Assembly: GCA_965216195.1 (NCBI GenBank)
Contig: OZ244151.1
Span: 558,001-622,000, forward strand
Reading direction: 5' to 3'
From: Aridibacter sp965216195
Lineage (GTDB): Bacteria; Acidobacteriota; Blastocatellia; Pyrinomonadales; Pyrinomonadaceae
Length of the DNA stretch: 64,000 nucleotides
Each line of letters opens with the position of its first letter. Positions within the stretch are counted from its first letter, which is position 1. This document shows, one piece after another, positions 39,456 to 48,716 of this stretch. The notes beneath the pieces were generated by a model. It was not told where the DNA came from. It saw only the letters and a program-made list of their open reading frames with translations, and did not search any database. Made by a program: the position numbers and the translations under genes.

Positions 39456-41420
39456 GTGAAGCCCCTGATTTACAGTAGATTTATCTCCCAAATTACCCGA
39501 AATGTTTCGGCCGTCGTGATCTGCGCGATTTCGCTGTCCCTAATCTCCTGCGGCGAACTTGAAAAGCCCAAAACTGAAGAGTTTTATAGCGAAACGGAGC
39601 CTCCGAGAATTCAGGAGTTTCGTTGGACGAATGGAAAACTCCCGAAAACCTTCGATCCGGCGATGGCTTCCGCGCCTCCCGAAACCGACCTTGCACGCGC
39701 ACTCTACGAGGGCTTGACCGATATGGATTCCAAAACGCTTAAGGCTATTCCGGCAGTTGCAACAGAATGGACTTCCTCTGAAGAGGGAAAAGTTTGGACG
39801 TTCAAATTGCGCAACGATGCGAAATGGTCAAACGGCAAAAGCGTAAAAGCCGAGGATTTTGTCCGATCCTGGAAGCGCTTGGCGGATATCGGCGATGAGG
39901 TTCCGCACCACGAGCTCTTGAAAAACATCGAAGGCATGCGACCGAAAAAACTCCAGCATTTACATAGGGACAAAGATGTTTTTGTTGGTGCGAAAAAGAC
40001 TCCGCCTCAAAAGAGAACTGATACGGTTTCGAAACCGAAAGCGGAGAGCGATAATACCTCAAATGCAGAAGCAAATGTTTCAAAAGAAAATGTAGTTGTC
40101 GGCAAGCAGCGGTCAAACGAAAAAACGGCATCAGTTTCCTCGAGCAAGAAGATTACGGCTGCTGAATTTGGAGCTGAAGCTGTCGGCGATTACGAGCTTA
40201 AAGTCACTCTTGCTCAACCGGATAAGCAGTTTCCAAAGCTGGTTGCTCATCCCGTTTTCCGCCCAGTTTATGCTGGAGGCGAAGAATTCGAAGAAGATAC
40301 GCTGAATCCAAAAGCCATTACCAACGGTGCGTTTCAGCTGGATAAAACGGATGCTGATGGGGTTGTGTTAAAACGCTCAGATTCTTATTGGAATAGGGGC
40401 TCCGTAAAATTGGAAAAAGTTCGGTTTGTTCCAACTAAAGACGCCGAAAGCGCGCTGCAAGCCTATCGCGATGGCAAAGTGGATGCGGTTACAAATGCTC
40501 AGTTTGAACCGCTCGCGCTTAAGCTGCTAACGCCCTATTTTGATTTCAAGCGAGTCACGCATAGTGCACTGAATCTCTTTGAGTTTAATCGTCAAAACCC
40601 TCCTTTTAATGATCGTCGCGTACGGGAAGCTCTTGCAATTGCAATCGAAAGGAAAAAACTTACGGACGACGAAATGGACGGTGCGACGATTCCTGCTGCA
40701 AATTTTCTTCCGTTTACGGAGGATTTGAGAAAAACAAAACTTGCTTTGAATGTAGCGAAGGCGAAGGAGCTGCTAAAGAAAGCCGGGTTTGAAAATGGCG
40801 AGGGCTTTCCACGCGTGCGCCTCGTCGTAAATCGCAACAATATTCAGCAGCGGATAGCGAAATCGGTTGCGAAGATGTGGAAGGAAGCGCTAAACATTGA
40901 AACAGACATCATTGTTAAAGAGGCGAGCGAATTGGAAGTGGTAAAAAAGGAACGAGATTTTGATGTAGTCCGCAGGGGAGTTGTCCTACCGACCTCCGAC
41001 GAAACGGCGAATATGCTCGCGATTTTTAGACCTACAAAGTTAAAAAAGAAGGCGGATCCGAAAAAAAACAACTCTAACAAAAGTTCTGGTGAGCGAGCCA
41101 GCGATTCTGATAGCGAAAACGCAAACTCAAACACCTTCAACGAGCAAGCGGACCACGCCGAATCGCAGGAACAGAATGCAAGCAGCGATTTTGAAGAGGA
41201 TGAAGAACTCATAATTGACGTCGGCGAAGACCAATATATTTTAACCGAAGAAGAAGCGCTCGTGGAGGTTCCCGGGATCCCTTTGTATTTTCCGACCTCC
41301 TATTCGCTTGTGAAACCTTACGTGAAAGGATTTGAAATTAATTCGCTTGATGCCCCATCGCTCAAGGAAGTAGAGATCGATAACGATTGGCAACCAAAAA
41401 ACCCCAAAAAAGAATCGTAG
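39456..41420 (+). CDS. Peptide ABC transporter solute-binding lipoprotein (family 5), with disordered insertions
   Basis: A 654-residue OppA/DppA-type binding protein with a lipoprotein signal (lipobox LISC, Cys32). Family core: KTFDPAMASAPPETDLARAL, KAIPAVATEW, VWTFKLRNDAKWSNGKSVKA. Two low-complexity stretches, rich in Lys/Ser/Asn/Glu and acidic residues (about 185-235 and 530-590), are inserted, so it is longer than usual. Start is GTG at 39456, two bases after coaE. It probably delivers oligopeptides to the permease genes downstream, but a 473-base gap and a second binding protein separate it from them. Confidence 0.85.
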   Translation: MKPLIYSRFISQITRNVSAVVICAISLSLISCGELEKPKTEEFYSETEPPRIQEFRWTNGKLPKTFDPAMASAPPETDLARALYEGLTDMDSKTLKAIPAVATEWTSSEEGKVWTFKLRNDAKWSNGKSVKAEDFVRSWKRLADIGDEVPHHELLKNIEGMRPKKLQHLHRDKDVFVGAKKTPPQKRTDTVSKPKAESDNTSNAEANVSKENVVVGKQRSNEKTASVSSSKKITAAEFGAEAVGDYELKVTLAQPDKQFPKLVAHPVFRPVYAGGEEFEEDTLNPKAITNGAFQLDKTDADGVVLKRSDSYWNRGSVKLEKVRFVPTKDAESALQAYRDGKVDAVTNAQFEPLALKLLTPYFDFKRVTHSALNLFEFNRQNPPFNDRRVREALAIAIERKKLTDDEMDGATIPAANFLPFTEDLRKTKLALNVAKAKELLKKAGFENGEGFPRVRLVVNRNNIQQRIAKSVAKMWKEALNIETDIIVKEASELEVVKKERDFDVVRRGVVLPTSDETANMLAIFRPTKLKKKADPKKNNSNKSSGERASDSDSENANSNTFNEQADHAESQEQNASSDFEEDEELIIDVGEDQYILTEEEALVEVPGIPLYFPTSYSLVKPYVKGFEINSLDAPSLKEVEIDNDWQPKNPKKES

Positions 41421-41552
41421 GCATGGAAAGTAGAATTGTTGTTTTAGTCTTTTAGATTGGGCGTCAGAGATTTAGTCCTAATTTCTGTGGCTGTAACTAT
41501 TTGGAAAAAAGGGAAGCTGCAAACGATCATATCCGTAAGAATATTATTTGTT

Positions 41553-41698
41553 TAGCCCAGTCGTTCACGGCTGGGTAACAATAGCGAGACCTGCCCGAGT
41601 CTCCTCAGGGACGTAAAGATCAATCTTTTAATTTCTTTCGCCCTTACAGGGCTCTATCGTTCATACAAGATAGTGCCCAGCCGTAAACGAACGGGCTA
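41553..41698. repeat. REP-like element with imperfect terminal inverted repeats (146 bp)
   Basis: TAGCCC...ACGGCTGGG at 41553-41575 and its near complement at 41675-41698 match at about 20 of 23 positions. The left end alone also folds (CCCAGTCGT-TC-ACGGCTGGG), and a GCCC-TTACA-GGGC hairpin lies inside. A decayed relative is at about 1150-1231. Such palindromic, non-coding families are typical of REP elements moved by RAYT transposases; none is in the window. The rest of the 473-base gap (41421-41893) holds only the candidate promoter and palindrome listed below. Confidence 0.72.
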
Positions 41699-41776
41699 TA
41701 TCAAAATGCCGATTGAACAAATCTTAAAAGTTCCTTCCGGCGGCCGAAATTAGGACACTACAATTCTTTTAGGTTC

Positions 41777-41806
41777 TTGATTGTAAACTAAAGGACGTGA
41801 TACATT
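41777..41806 (+). promoter_or_regulatory. Candidate sigma-70 promoter of the dpp-like operon
   Basis: TTGATT and TACATT spaced by 18 bases, 88 bases upstream of the second solute-binding protein ATG. The match to consensus is fair only. Confidence 0.3.
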
Positions 41807-41835
41807 TATCGCGTTATTTAACACATATCTCTCCT

Positions 41836-41855
41836 AAGTCTGATCAACCAGACTT
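41836..41855. promoter_or_regulatory. Palindrome downstream of the candidate dpp promoter
   Basis: AAGTCTG-ATCAAC-CAGACTT is a perfect inverted repeat with seven-base arms, lying between the candidate -10 box and the gene start. It could be an operator or a leader hairpin of the peptide importer operon. Confidence 0.45.
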
Positions 41856-41893
41856 TAACCAGAATTAGGCAGTAAAGAGAAGGAGCATGGGTT

Positions 41894-44044
41894 ATGCGAA
41901 AAATACGGAGTCAAGCCCGTTTGGGTATTGCTTTAGTAGTGGTGTGCTCGATTTTCATTAGTTGTACTACTAATGCAAGCAGCAAATACTGGGGAAAAAT
42001 CGAAGTGCCTCAGGATAACGTGATGAGATACATAACGGGTTCGGAACCCGAGTCACTTGACCCTGCTTTTGTTACGGGACAGCCCGAAGCGCGTATAATG
42101 GTTGCTCTTTATGATCGTTTGGTTGAGTATCACCCGAAAACAATGGAGCCGATTCCGGCGATGGCTACCCATTGGGAAACTGATGGATCATTGCTGAATT
42201 ATACTTTTTATCTGCGTAAGAATGGGAAATTTTCAAACGGAGATCCGATCAAGGCTCAAGATTTTGTTTATTCGATAAGAAGGGCTTTGTCTCCCGAACT
42301 TGCATCACGATACGCATTTATTGGCTACGATATAAAGTACGCTGAAGCTTATAACGCCGCGAAGTCCTTTGTTAAGAAGGACGGAGAATTTTTGCTTGCG
42401 AAAGATTTTAGCGGCGACGGCGGAATAGCAACTTCGGATACGGGAAGCGAAGAAGGTGCTTCTTCGGATTCCAGCGATGGAGATTCGAGCGACTTTCAGA
42501 AATTTATCAATTCTTCAGAAAGGCTTACGATTTCGCCGCCGACGAGCGATAAAGCAAAAGAAGAGCTAGGAAAGATTACGAAAGACAATCCGAAACTCAA
42601 AGCTGCGTTGGAAGGCGCGGAATTTGTTCCCGTTAAAAGTGAAGATATTGGAATTGAGGCGGTTGATGATTACACCGTTAGAATAACCTTAAAACAAACA
42701 GCTCCGTATTTTGTTGGAATGCTGCCGCATCAATTTTTTGCGGTTTTGCATAAGCCTACGATCGAAGAGCACGGTAAAGATTGGATAAAGTCTGAGAATA
42801 TCGTTACAAGCGGTCCGTTTAAGGTTGAATTCTGGAATCCGTACGATGAATTGGCCGTGGAAAAAGATCCTAATTATTGGGACTCGGAAAATGTAAAACT
42901 GGACGGAATTCGTTTTTATCCGATGGATGAGCAGACGACGATGATGAACATCTACAAGTCCGGTCGGGTCGATGCTCTTTACAATCATACGGTACCGGCC
43001 GCTTGGAATGAATACATCCGACAATTCAAAGACGAATATCTTTTGCATCCCGAGATCACGATTGAATATTACACTTTCAGCGTCAAAAAACCGCCGGTTG
43101 ATAAAGTAGAGGTCAGAAGAGCCTTTGCTCTTGCAGTAGATCGGGAAGCATTAGAGAAGTATCGTAAGACCGTTAAAAGATCTGCCGATTTTACCCCGCC
43201 GGGAATTTTTCCAAAGTATGAAGAAGCTCGGAAAAAGGTTTACGCCGAGAAAATAAAAGAAGCGGGAATTTCCGCCGAGGAGTTTGAAAAACGTCTTTAC
43301 AATCCCCAAAAAGCTTGTGAATACATGAAAGAAGCCGGGTACACGGTGAAAATGCGTGGTGAACAATGCGACGTTTCGGATTTTCCGGCGGACGATATTC
43401 AGCTCAGCTACAACACGGCGGAAAGCAACAAGCAGGTTGCAGAATTTGTCCAGCAGCAGTGGAAACAAAACTTAGGAATTACCGTTCAGCTAAAAAATAT
43501 GGAGTGGAAAACTTATCTAAAATACCGCTCCGCCGTAGAGTACAACGGTATCGCTAGAGCCGGATGGGTGGGAGATTACATGGACCCTTTTACCTTTTTG
43601 AGCCAGTTTTACACGGAAAAAAACGACAGCTCGACAGGTTGGTGGGATCCGAAGTTTGACAGAATGATGGATGACGCAAATCAAACGCGTGATCTTCAGG
43701 AAAGGCTTGAAAAGCTTGCCGCTGCTGAATTTTATTTGCTGCAAGATCAGCCAATGATGCCGCTCTCGGTTGCGGGAACGAGTTGGATGAAAAAGCCTTA
43801 TATGAAGGGAATGTACCCTAATCCGCAAACAATTCACCCGTGGAAATTTGTATATATTGAAAAAGACCGGACCAAGTGGGACAAAAATGTTGACAACATA
43901 ATGAAAGAAAGCGATCCGCAAATCGAGGCGGAAATTGAAGCCTTGATGAAGACTCAAAAAGATTTTGAAGTCTCGAAGGATTCGGGAAGTGAAGAGAGTT
44001 CCGATTTGAAAGATATTGAATCAATACAAGCAGATGAAGAATAG
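41894..44044 (+). CDS. Peptide ABC transporter solute-binding lipoprotein (family 5), second copy
   Basis: A 716-residue OppA-like lipoprotein (lipobox FISC, Cys24) with ITGSEPESLDPAFVTGQPEA, MEPIPAMATHWE and FYLRKNGKFSNGDPIKAQD. A Ser/Asp/Gly-rich insertion (about 170-205) resembles those of the first copy. Behind AAGGAG (eight bases before ATG). It begins the operon of two permeases, a small secreted protein and two ATPases, with 5 bases to the next gene. The binding pocket cannot be read for peptide length. Confidence 0.92.
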   Translation: MRKIRSQARLGIALVVVCSIFISCTTNASSKYWGKIEVPQDNVMRYITGSEPESLDPAFVTGQPEARIMVALYDRLVEYHPKTMEPIPAMATHWETDGSLLNYTFYLRKNGKFSNGDPIKAQDFVYSIRRALSPELASRYAFIGYDIKYAEAYNAAKSFVKKDGEFLLAKDFSGDGGIATSDTGSEEGASSDSSDGDSSDFQKFINSSERLTISPPTSDKAKEELGKITKDNPKLKAALEGAEFVPVKSEDIGIEAVDDYTVRITLKQTAPYFVGMLPHQFFAVLHKPTIEEHGKDWIKSENIVTSGPFKVEFWNPYDELAVEKDPNYWDSENVKLDGIRFYPMDEQTTMMNIYKSGRVDALYNHTVPAAWNEYIRQFKDEYLLHPEITIEYYTFSVKKPPVDKVEVRRAFALAVDREALEKYRKTVKRSADFTPPGIFPKYEEARKKVYAEKIKEAGISAEEFEKRLYNPQKACEYMKEAGYTVKMRGEQCDVSDFPADDIQLSYNTAESNKQVAEFVQQQWKQNLGITVQLKNMEWKTYLKYRSAVEYNGIARAGWVGDYMDPFTFLSQFYTEKNDSSTGWWDPKFDRMMDDANQTRDLQERLEKLAAAEFYLLQDQPMMPLSVAGTSWMKKPYMKGMYPNPQTIHPWKFVYIEKDRTKWDKNVDNIMKESDPQIEAEIEALMKTQKDFEVSKDSGSEESSDLKDIESIQADEE

Positions 44045-44049
44045 ATCAA

Positions 44050-44967
44050 ATGTTTAAATTTATTGTTACCAGATTGTTGATAATGATCCCGATGGCTTTG
44101 CTTGTCGTAACGGTTACCTGGGCCTTGATTCGCATCGCTCCCGGAAACTTTTATTCGACGGAAAAGTCGCTTCCTCCAGCCATTGAGGCAAATATCAAAA
44201 AGAAATATGGTCTTGATCAACCTTGGTATGTGCAGTACTGGAAGATGATCTCTAATACGGCACTACTCGATTTCGGGGATTCGTTGAAATATGAGGGACA
44301 ATCCGTTAATGAGATTATTTTGAGACATTTTCCCTATTCGGCCGTTATCGGAATTCTTGCCTATATTCTAGCTTTGATAATTGGTCTTACGGCGGGGATC
44401 ACAGCCGCGCTCAAGCAAAATTCGTTTTTCGATTATCTTTCGATGGCGATCGCGATGCTTGGTATCTCGGTTCCTAATTTTGTGTTAGGTGCGATCCTAA
44501 TCCTCGGGCTTTCGCTTTGGTTGTTTATTTTACCGCCAGCTCGCTGGGGCGGAATCGCGAACCTGGTGATGCCCGTTATCACACTCGCCGTGGCTTATGC
44601 AGCGTATATCGCGCGTCTGACGAGAGCAGGAATGCTTGAGGTGCTGCGTTCGGATTACATCAGAACGGCTCGTGCAAAAGGGCTGGATGAAAAAACCGTT
44701 TTACTCAAGCACGGACTTCGCGGCGGAATTATTCCGGTAGTTTCGTTTACCGGACCAGCATTGGCTTCGCTTTTAGCCGGAACGGTTGTCGTAGAAAAAA
44801 TATTTGCGATTCCCGGCCTCGGAAATATATTTATTCAATCGGTTTTTAATCGCGACGAACCTTTGACACTCGGAATCGTTGCGTTTCTCTCGGTTTTAAT
44901 AATGGTTTTCAACTTGCTGGTTGATATTTCTTACGGATTCCTCGATCCGCGAATCCGCTACGAGTAA
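44050..44967 (+). CDS. Peptide ABC transporter permease, DppB type
   Basis: A 305-residue permease with six helices. The N-terminal RLLIMIPMALLVVTVTWALI and RIAPGNFY are typical of DppB/OppB, and the EAA loop LRSDYIRTARAKGLDEKTVL contacts the ATPases. The C-terminus ends with SYGFLDPRIRYE, a family ending. It pairs with the DppC-type permease four bases downstream. Confidence 0.94.
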   Translation: MFKFIVTRLLIMIPMALLVVTVTWALIRIAPGNFYSTEKSLPPAIEANIKKKYGLDQPWYVQYWKMISNTALLDFGDSLKYEGQSVNEIILRHFPYSAVIGILAYILALIIGLTAGITAALKQNSFFDYLSMAIAMLGISVPNFVLGAILILGLSLWLFILPPARWGGIANLVMPVITLAVAYAAYIARLTRAGMLEVLRSDYIRTARAKGLDEKTVLLKHGLRGGIIPVVSFTGPALASLLAGTVVVEKIFAIPGLGNIFIQSVFNRDEPLTLGIVAFLSVLIMVFNLLVDISYGFLDPRIRYE

Positions 44968-44971
44968 TTTT

Positions 44972-45928
44972 ATGGCTGACACAAATGAAGTAGTAAGAGG
45001 TACATCTCTTTGGAAAGACGCTTGGAAACGTCTGCTTAAGAACAAATTAGCCGTTTTCGGTTTGGTTGTTGTTGGGCTTATGGCGGTGCTTGTTACCGTT
45101 GGACCATTTCTTTTGCAGCAAATTGCCGGGATAACTCCTGATGGAATGAATTCAGCCGGTTTAGGATTTAGATCGACTCCACCATCTTTTCGAAACTGGA
45201 TGGGAACCGATGAAGCGGGAAGAGACATCTTCGCTCGTGTGCTTCAAGGCGGAAGAATTTCTCTGATGGTGGGAATTATTTCGACCGTTGTATCGCTTGT
45301 CGTGGGTGTTTCCTACGGCTCCATCGCAGGATATTTGGGCGGTAGAGTTGACAACATAATGATGCGGATCGTTGATATACTTTATGCGATTCCATTTATT
45401 CTTATCGTTATCGTTTTGATGTCGGCTTTTGGCGGCGACAACACACCGGCCTGGATCAAAGCACTCTCGGGTTTTTTTGGCGGTGGTGCAGGACTTGATC
45501 AGATTTTCCTTATGTTTTTCGCGTTGGGACTTGTTTCTTGGTTGACGATGGCTCGCGTTGTTCGAGGACAAATTCTTTCGCTTAAGAATCAGGAATTCGT
45601 TTTAGCAGCCCAGGCGACTGGTGTTTCAACACCAAAAATTATTTTCAAACACTTGGTTCCGAACGCTCTCGGACCCGTAATTGTTTACGCGACGTTAACT
45701 ATCCCCTCGGTAATGCTGACCGAAGCATTCCTATCCTTCCTTGGTATTGGTGTCCAGGCTCCTTATGCGTCTTGGGGAAGCCTCTGTTCAGACGGGATCA
45801 AAAACATCGCGATTTTCCCGTGGCAGTTGATATTTCCCGGTGCGACGATGGCTTTGACACTATTTTCATTAAACTTTCTGGGTGATGGCGTTCGCGACGC
45901 ACTCGATCCCCAGACACGGAAATTCTAG
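44972..45928 (+). CDS. Peptide ABC transporter permease, DppC type
   Basis: A 318-residue permease with six helices. It starts at ATG 44972 (MADTNEVVRG), four bases after the previous stop; the frame is open further upstream, within dppB, but such a start would be out of place. WMGTDEAGRDIFARVLQGGR, the EAA loop LAAQATGVSTPKIIF and the end NFLGDGVRDALDPQTR are DppC marks. Followed by the small secreted protein gene after 4 bases. Confidence 0.94.
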   Translation: MADTNEVVRGTSLWKDAWKRLLKNKLAVFGLVVVGLMAVLVTVGPFLLQQIAGITPDGMNSAGLGFRSTPPSFRNWMGTDEAGRDIFARVLQGGRISLMVGIISTVVSLVVGVSYGSIAGYLGGRVDNIMMRIVDILYAIPFILIVIVLMSAFGGDNTPAWIKALSGFFGGGAGLDQIFLMFFALGLVSWLTMARVVRGQILSLKNQEFVLAAQATGVSTPKIIFKHLVPNALGPVIVYATLTIPSVMLTEAFLSFLGIGVQAPYASWGSLCSDGIKNIAIFPWQLIFPGATMALTLFSLNFLGDGVRDALDPQTRKF

Positions 45929-45932
45929 CACT

Positions 45933-46424
45933 ATGAAAAAGCAACTTCTCTTCTTTCTGGTAATCCTATTACTGATCGGATCTTTATTTCTTCCCGCTTC
46001 CGCGCAAAAGAAATATAAGATCGCTAAAGCGGGCGTAGGCGTTGACGGGTTACGTGTCGGCAGATCGACGCGTGCCGATGTAATTCGAAAGTACGGTAGA
46101 AATTTTGTGACTAAAAAGCACGGAAGATACTCAGCTCAAATGATTTATTCGAGCGGGATGTCGTTTTATTACTGCCAGAGAGACAGGCAGCAGGAAATTT
46201 TCGACATAGAACTTAGAGCGCCCGCCAGAGTTAAAACGTCGAAAGGTATTGTGTTAAGCAAAAGCACCGTGCGTGAAGCGCGGAAAAAGTACGGCAAACC
46301 AAGGAGAGGTTTGCAGTTTCGGGGTATCGAGTTTTATTACGCCAAGTATCGAGGCAGAAATGTGATTTCGGTAATAGACATTGTCGAAAACAGAGGCATG
46401 CGGGACTGCGACAAATATAAATGA
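45933..46424 (+). CDS. Small secreted protein of unknown function inside the peptide importer operon
   Basis: A 163-residue protein with a signal peptide (LLFFLVILLLIGSLFLPASAQ, cleavage after Ala, about residue 24). The mature part is basic (pI high; many Arg/Lys/Tyr), with two similar blocks (LRVGRSTRADVIRKYG and IVLSKSTVREARKKYG), so it may be a duplicated domain. Cysteines in FYYCQR and at the end (MRDCDKYK). No family recognised. ATG 45933 is preferred to the ATG 51 bases upstream, which lies inside dppC. Its stop overlaps the DppD start (ATGA), so it belongs to the operon. Confidence 0.75.
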   Translation: MKKQLLFFLVILLLIGSLFLPASAQKKYKIAKAGVGVDGLRVGRSTRADVIRKYGRNFVTKKHGRYSAQMIYSSGMSFYYCQRDRQQEIFDIELRAPARVKTSKGIVLSKSTVREARKKYGKPRRGLQFRGIEFYYAKYRGRNVISVIDIVENRGMRDCDKYK

Positions 46425-47431
46425 GCACACAAAACGGCACAATTTTATCGGTAAACGATCTTAAAACCTATTTCCAGACGGAAGACGGTGTGGTTAAAGC
46501 CGTCGATGGAATATCGTTTGAGTTAAAAAAGGGTGAAACGCTTGGGATCGTGGGCGAATCGGGTTCGGGCAAGTCTGTCACAAATCTTTCTGTCATGCGC
46601 TTGATTCCGGAGCCGCCTGGAAAGATCGTAAACGGCGATATTATTTTCGATGGTACGGACGTTCGCAAACTTTCGATTGAGGAGATGAGAGGTCTTCGAG
46701 GAAAGCGCATGGCGATGATCTTCCAGGATCCGATGACGTCGCTAAATCCGTTTTTGAAAATTTCGACACAGCTAATGGAAGTTACCCAACTTCATTTGGG
46801 ACACGACAAAGAGCAGGCCTATAAACATGCCGTCGATATGCTTCGAACCGTTGGAATTCCTGCCCCGGAAAAACGCGTCGATGGTTATCCGCATGAGTTT
46901 TCGGGCGGTATGCGCCAGCGCGTGATGATTGCGATGGCCTTGAGTTGTGAACCAGAGTTGCTTATCGCCGATGAGCCTACGACGGCGCTCGATGTGACAA
47001 TTCAGGCGCAGATCCTCGAGCTCATCAAGGAGTTAAAAGCCGATCTCGGGACGAGCGTGATTCTGATTACGCACGACCTCGGAGTTGTCGCCGGGATGAC
47101 CGACAAAATAATCGTGATGTATGCCGGTAAGGTGTTTGAGAAAGCTCCGACCGCTGAGTTGTTTAAGAATCCTGCAAATCCTTACACGAAGGGGCTTTTG
47201 AAATCTGTTCCGGATCCGGCCCATGAAGAGGGAGAGGATCTTTATCAGATACCTGGATTGCCGCCTGATTTGGCTCATATGCCTTCAGGATGCCCATTTG
47301 CAGAGCGGTGCGAACGAGCTGAGGACGTATGCTCGAAGGAATTTCCGCCGTTTGTTCAGATAAATGAAAATCATCATTCGCTTTGCCATTTTGCGAAGGA
47401 AACTTACGCAGAGTCTAAAAAGGAGAATTAA
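46421..47431 (+). CDS. Peptide ABC transporter ATPase, DppD type
   Basis: A 336-residue ATPase: Walker A GESGSGKS (about 45-52), signature FSGGMRQRV, Walker B LLIADEPTTALDV, switch His in THDLGVV, and the C-terminal oligopeptide-specific domain with cysteines (GCPFAERCERAEDVC) that can bind an iron-sulfur cluster in some members. Starts in an ATGA overlap with the preceding gene. Energises the DppB/DppC-type permeases together with the next ATPase, two bases downstream. Confidence 0.95.
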   Translation: MSTQNGTILSVNDLKTYFQTEDGVVKAVDGISFELKKGETLGIVGESGSGKSVTNLSVMRLIPEPPGKIVNGDIIFDGTDVRKLSIEEMRGLRGKRMAMIFQDPMTSLNPFLKISTQLMEVTQLHLGHDKEQAYKHAVDMLRTVGIPAPEKRVDGYPHEFSGGMRQRVMIAMALSCEPELLIADEPTTALDVTIQAQILELIKELKADLGTSVILITHDLGVVAGMTDKIIVMYAGKVFEKAPTAELFKNPANPYTKGLLKSVPDPAHEEGEDLYQIPGLPPDLAHMPSGCPFAERCERAEDVCSKEFPPFVQINENHHSLCHFAKETYAESKKEN

Positions 47432-47433
47432 AC

Positions 47434-48468
47434 GTGTCAGAAACCAACGGAACTAATTTGATTTCTCTTGAGGATTTAAGGGTTTATTTTGACCTTGGCG
47501 GTGGCGGTTTGCTTGATCGGATTACGGGTGGAAGTAATGTTCGGCGGGTCGTAAAAGCTGTAGACGGTGTGACGTTTGATATTAAAAAAGGCGAAACTCT
47601 CGGGCTCGTTGGCGAATCTGGCTGCGGTAAATCTACACTCGGGAAAGCGCTTTTACGTTTAACTCCGATTACGGGCGGAAAGGCGTTTTATAATGGGAAA
47701 GACATCGCCCATCTGAGCGACAGCGAAATGCGCGAACAGCGTAAAAATCTTCAAATGATTTTCCAAGATCCTTACGCGTCGCTTAATCCGCGCATGACGG
47801 TTGGAAACATCATCGGCGAGCCGATTAGAACATTTAGTTTAGCGAATGGTGCGAGCGTAGAAAACAAGGTTAAGGAATTAATGGAAACGGTGGGCCTGAG
47901 CCGACGGTTTATAAAACGCTATCCGCATGAGTTTTCAGGAGGGCAGCGGCAAAGAATTGGGATCGCCCGTGCACTGGCCGTAGATCCGGAGTTTATCGTT
48001 GCTGACGAACCGATTTCCGCGTTGGATGTTTCGATTCAGGCTCAGATTATGAACCTTATGAACGAGCTCCAAGATGAAAAACATTTAACCTATCTTTTTA
48101 TTTCGCATGATTTACGCGCCGTAAGGCATGTTTCTGATCGGGTGGCTGTAATGTACTTGGGAGAGATTGTTGAGCTCGCCGAAGGAAAGGAAATTTATGG
48201 AGAGCCGCTTCATCCATATTCGAAAGCGCTTATTTCAGCGGTTCCGGTTCCGGATCCGGAGATTGAAGCTAAACGTGAACGTGTGATTTTAACGGGCGAT
48301 GTTCCTTCGCCGATTAATCCACCATCCGGCTGTCATTTTCATACGCGCTGTCCTTACGCGGTTGATGAATGTAAGACAACCGAACCGAAACTGGTTCAGA
48401 TCAAGCCAAACCACTATTCGTCGTGTATTAGAATTAGTCCTGATAAGCCAAATATCGAGGATGTTTAG
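47434..48468 (+). CDS. Peptide ABC transporter ATPase, DppF type
   Basis: A 344-residue ATPase: Walker A GESGCGKST, signature FSGGQRQRIG, Walker B FIVADEPISALDV and C-terminal cysteines in CHFHTRCPYAVDEC. It begins with GTG at 47434, two bases after the DppD stop. An insertion near the N-terminus (GGGLLDRITGGSNVRRV) is typical of DppF. The last gene of the operon; a strong terminator follows. Confidence 0.95.
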   Translation: MSETNGTNLISLEDLRVYFDLGGGGLLDRITGGSNVRRVVKAVDGVTFDIKKGETLGLVGESGCGKSTLGKALLRLTPITGGKAFYNGKDIAHLSDSEMREQRKNLQMIFQDPYASLNPRMTVGNIIGEPIRTFSLANGASVENKVKELMETVGLSRRFIKRYPHEFSGGQRQRIGIARALAVDPEFIVADEPISALDVSIQAQIMNLMNELQDEKHLTYLFISHDLRAVRHVSDRVAVMYLGEIVELAEGKEIYGEPLHPYSKALISAVPVPDPEIEAKRERVILTGDVPSPINPPSGCHFHTRCPYAVDECKTTEPKLVQIKPNHYSSCIRISPDKPNIEDV

Positions 48469-48492
48469 GGAGCGAAATCGGCGACCCCAGTT

Positions 48493-48520
48493 AAAGGAGC
48501 GTATTTTGCGCTCCTTTTTT
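48493..48520 (+). terminator. Rho-independent terminator of the peptide importer operon
   Basis: AAAGGAGCG-TATTTTG-CGCTCCTTT, nine pairs, followed by a T run. It begins 25 bases after the DppF stop. It ends the operon before the signalling pair that follows. Confidence 0.92.
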
Positions 48521-48716
48521 GTTGGAGAATCGAAAGAACTAGCTTGGTTTAACAAAATAGAAAGCTGGGATTTTCAAGGTGCGAACAAGATAAAATCTGT
48601 GCCATAATTATCTGAAAAAACAGGCTTATTGCGAGTTTTAAATAACAACGAAAAATTAACTCAGATAGTGATTTTCCCGTTTAGGGAAGTTGAATTTTAG
48701 GAAAAACACACCTCGA

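Noticed and set aside
48289..48607. Overlapping frames on both strands around the end of the DppF gene
   Set aside because: They are out-of-frame translations of the DppF C-terminus and the terminator region.
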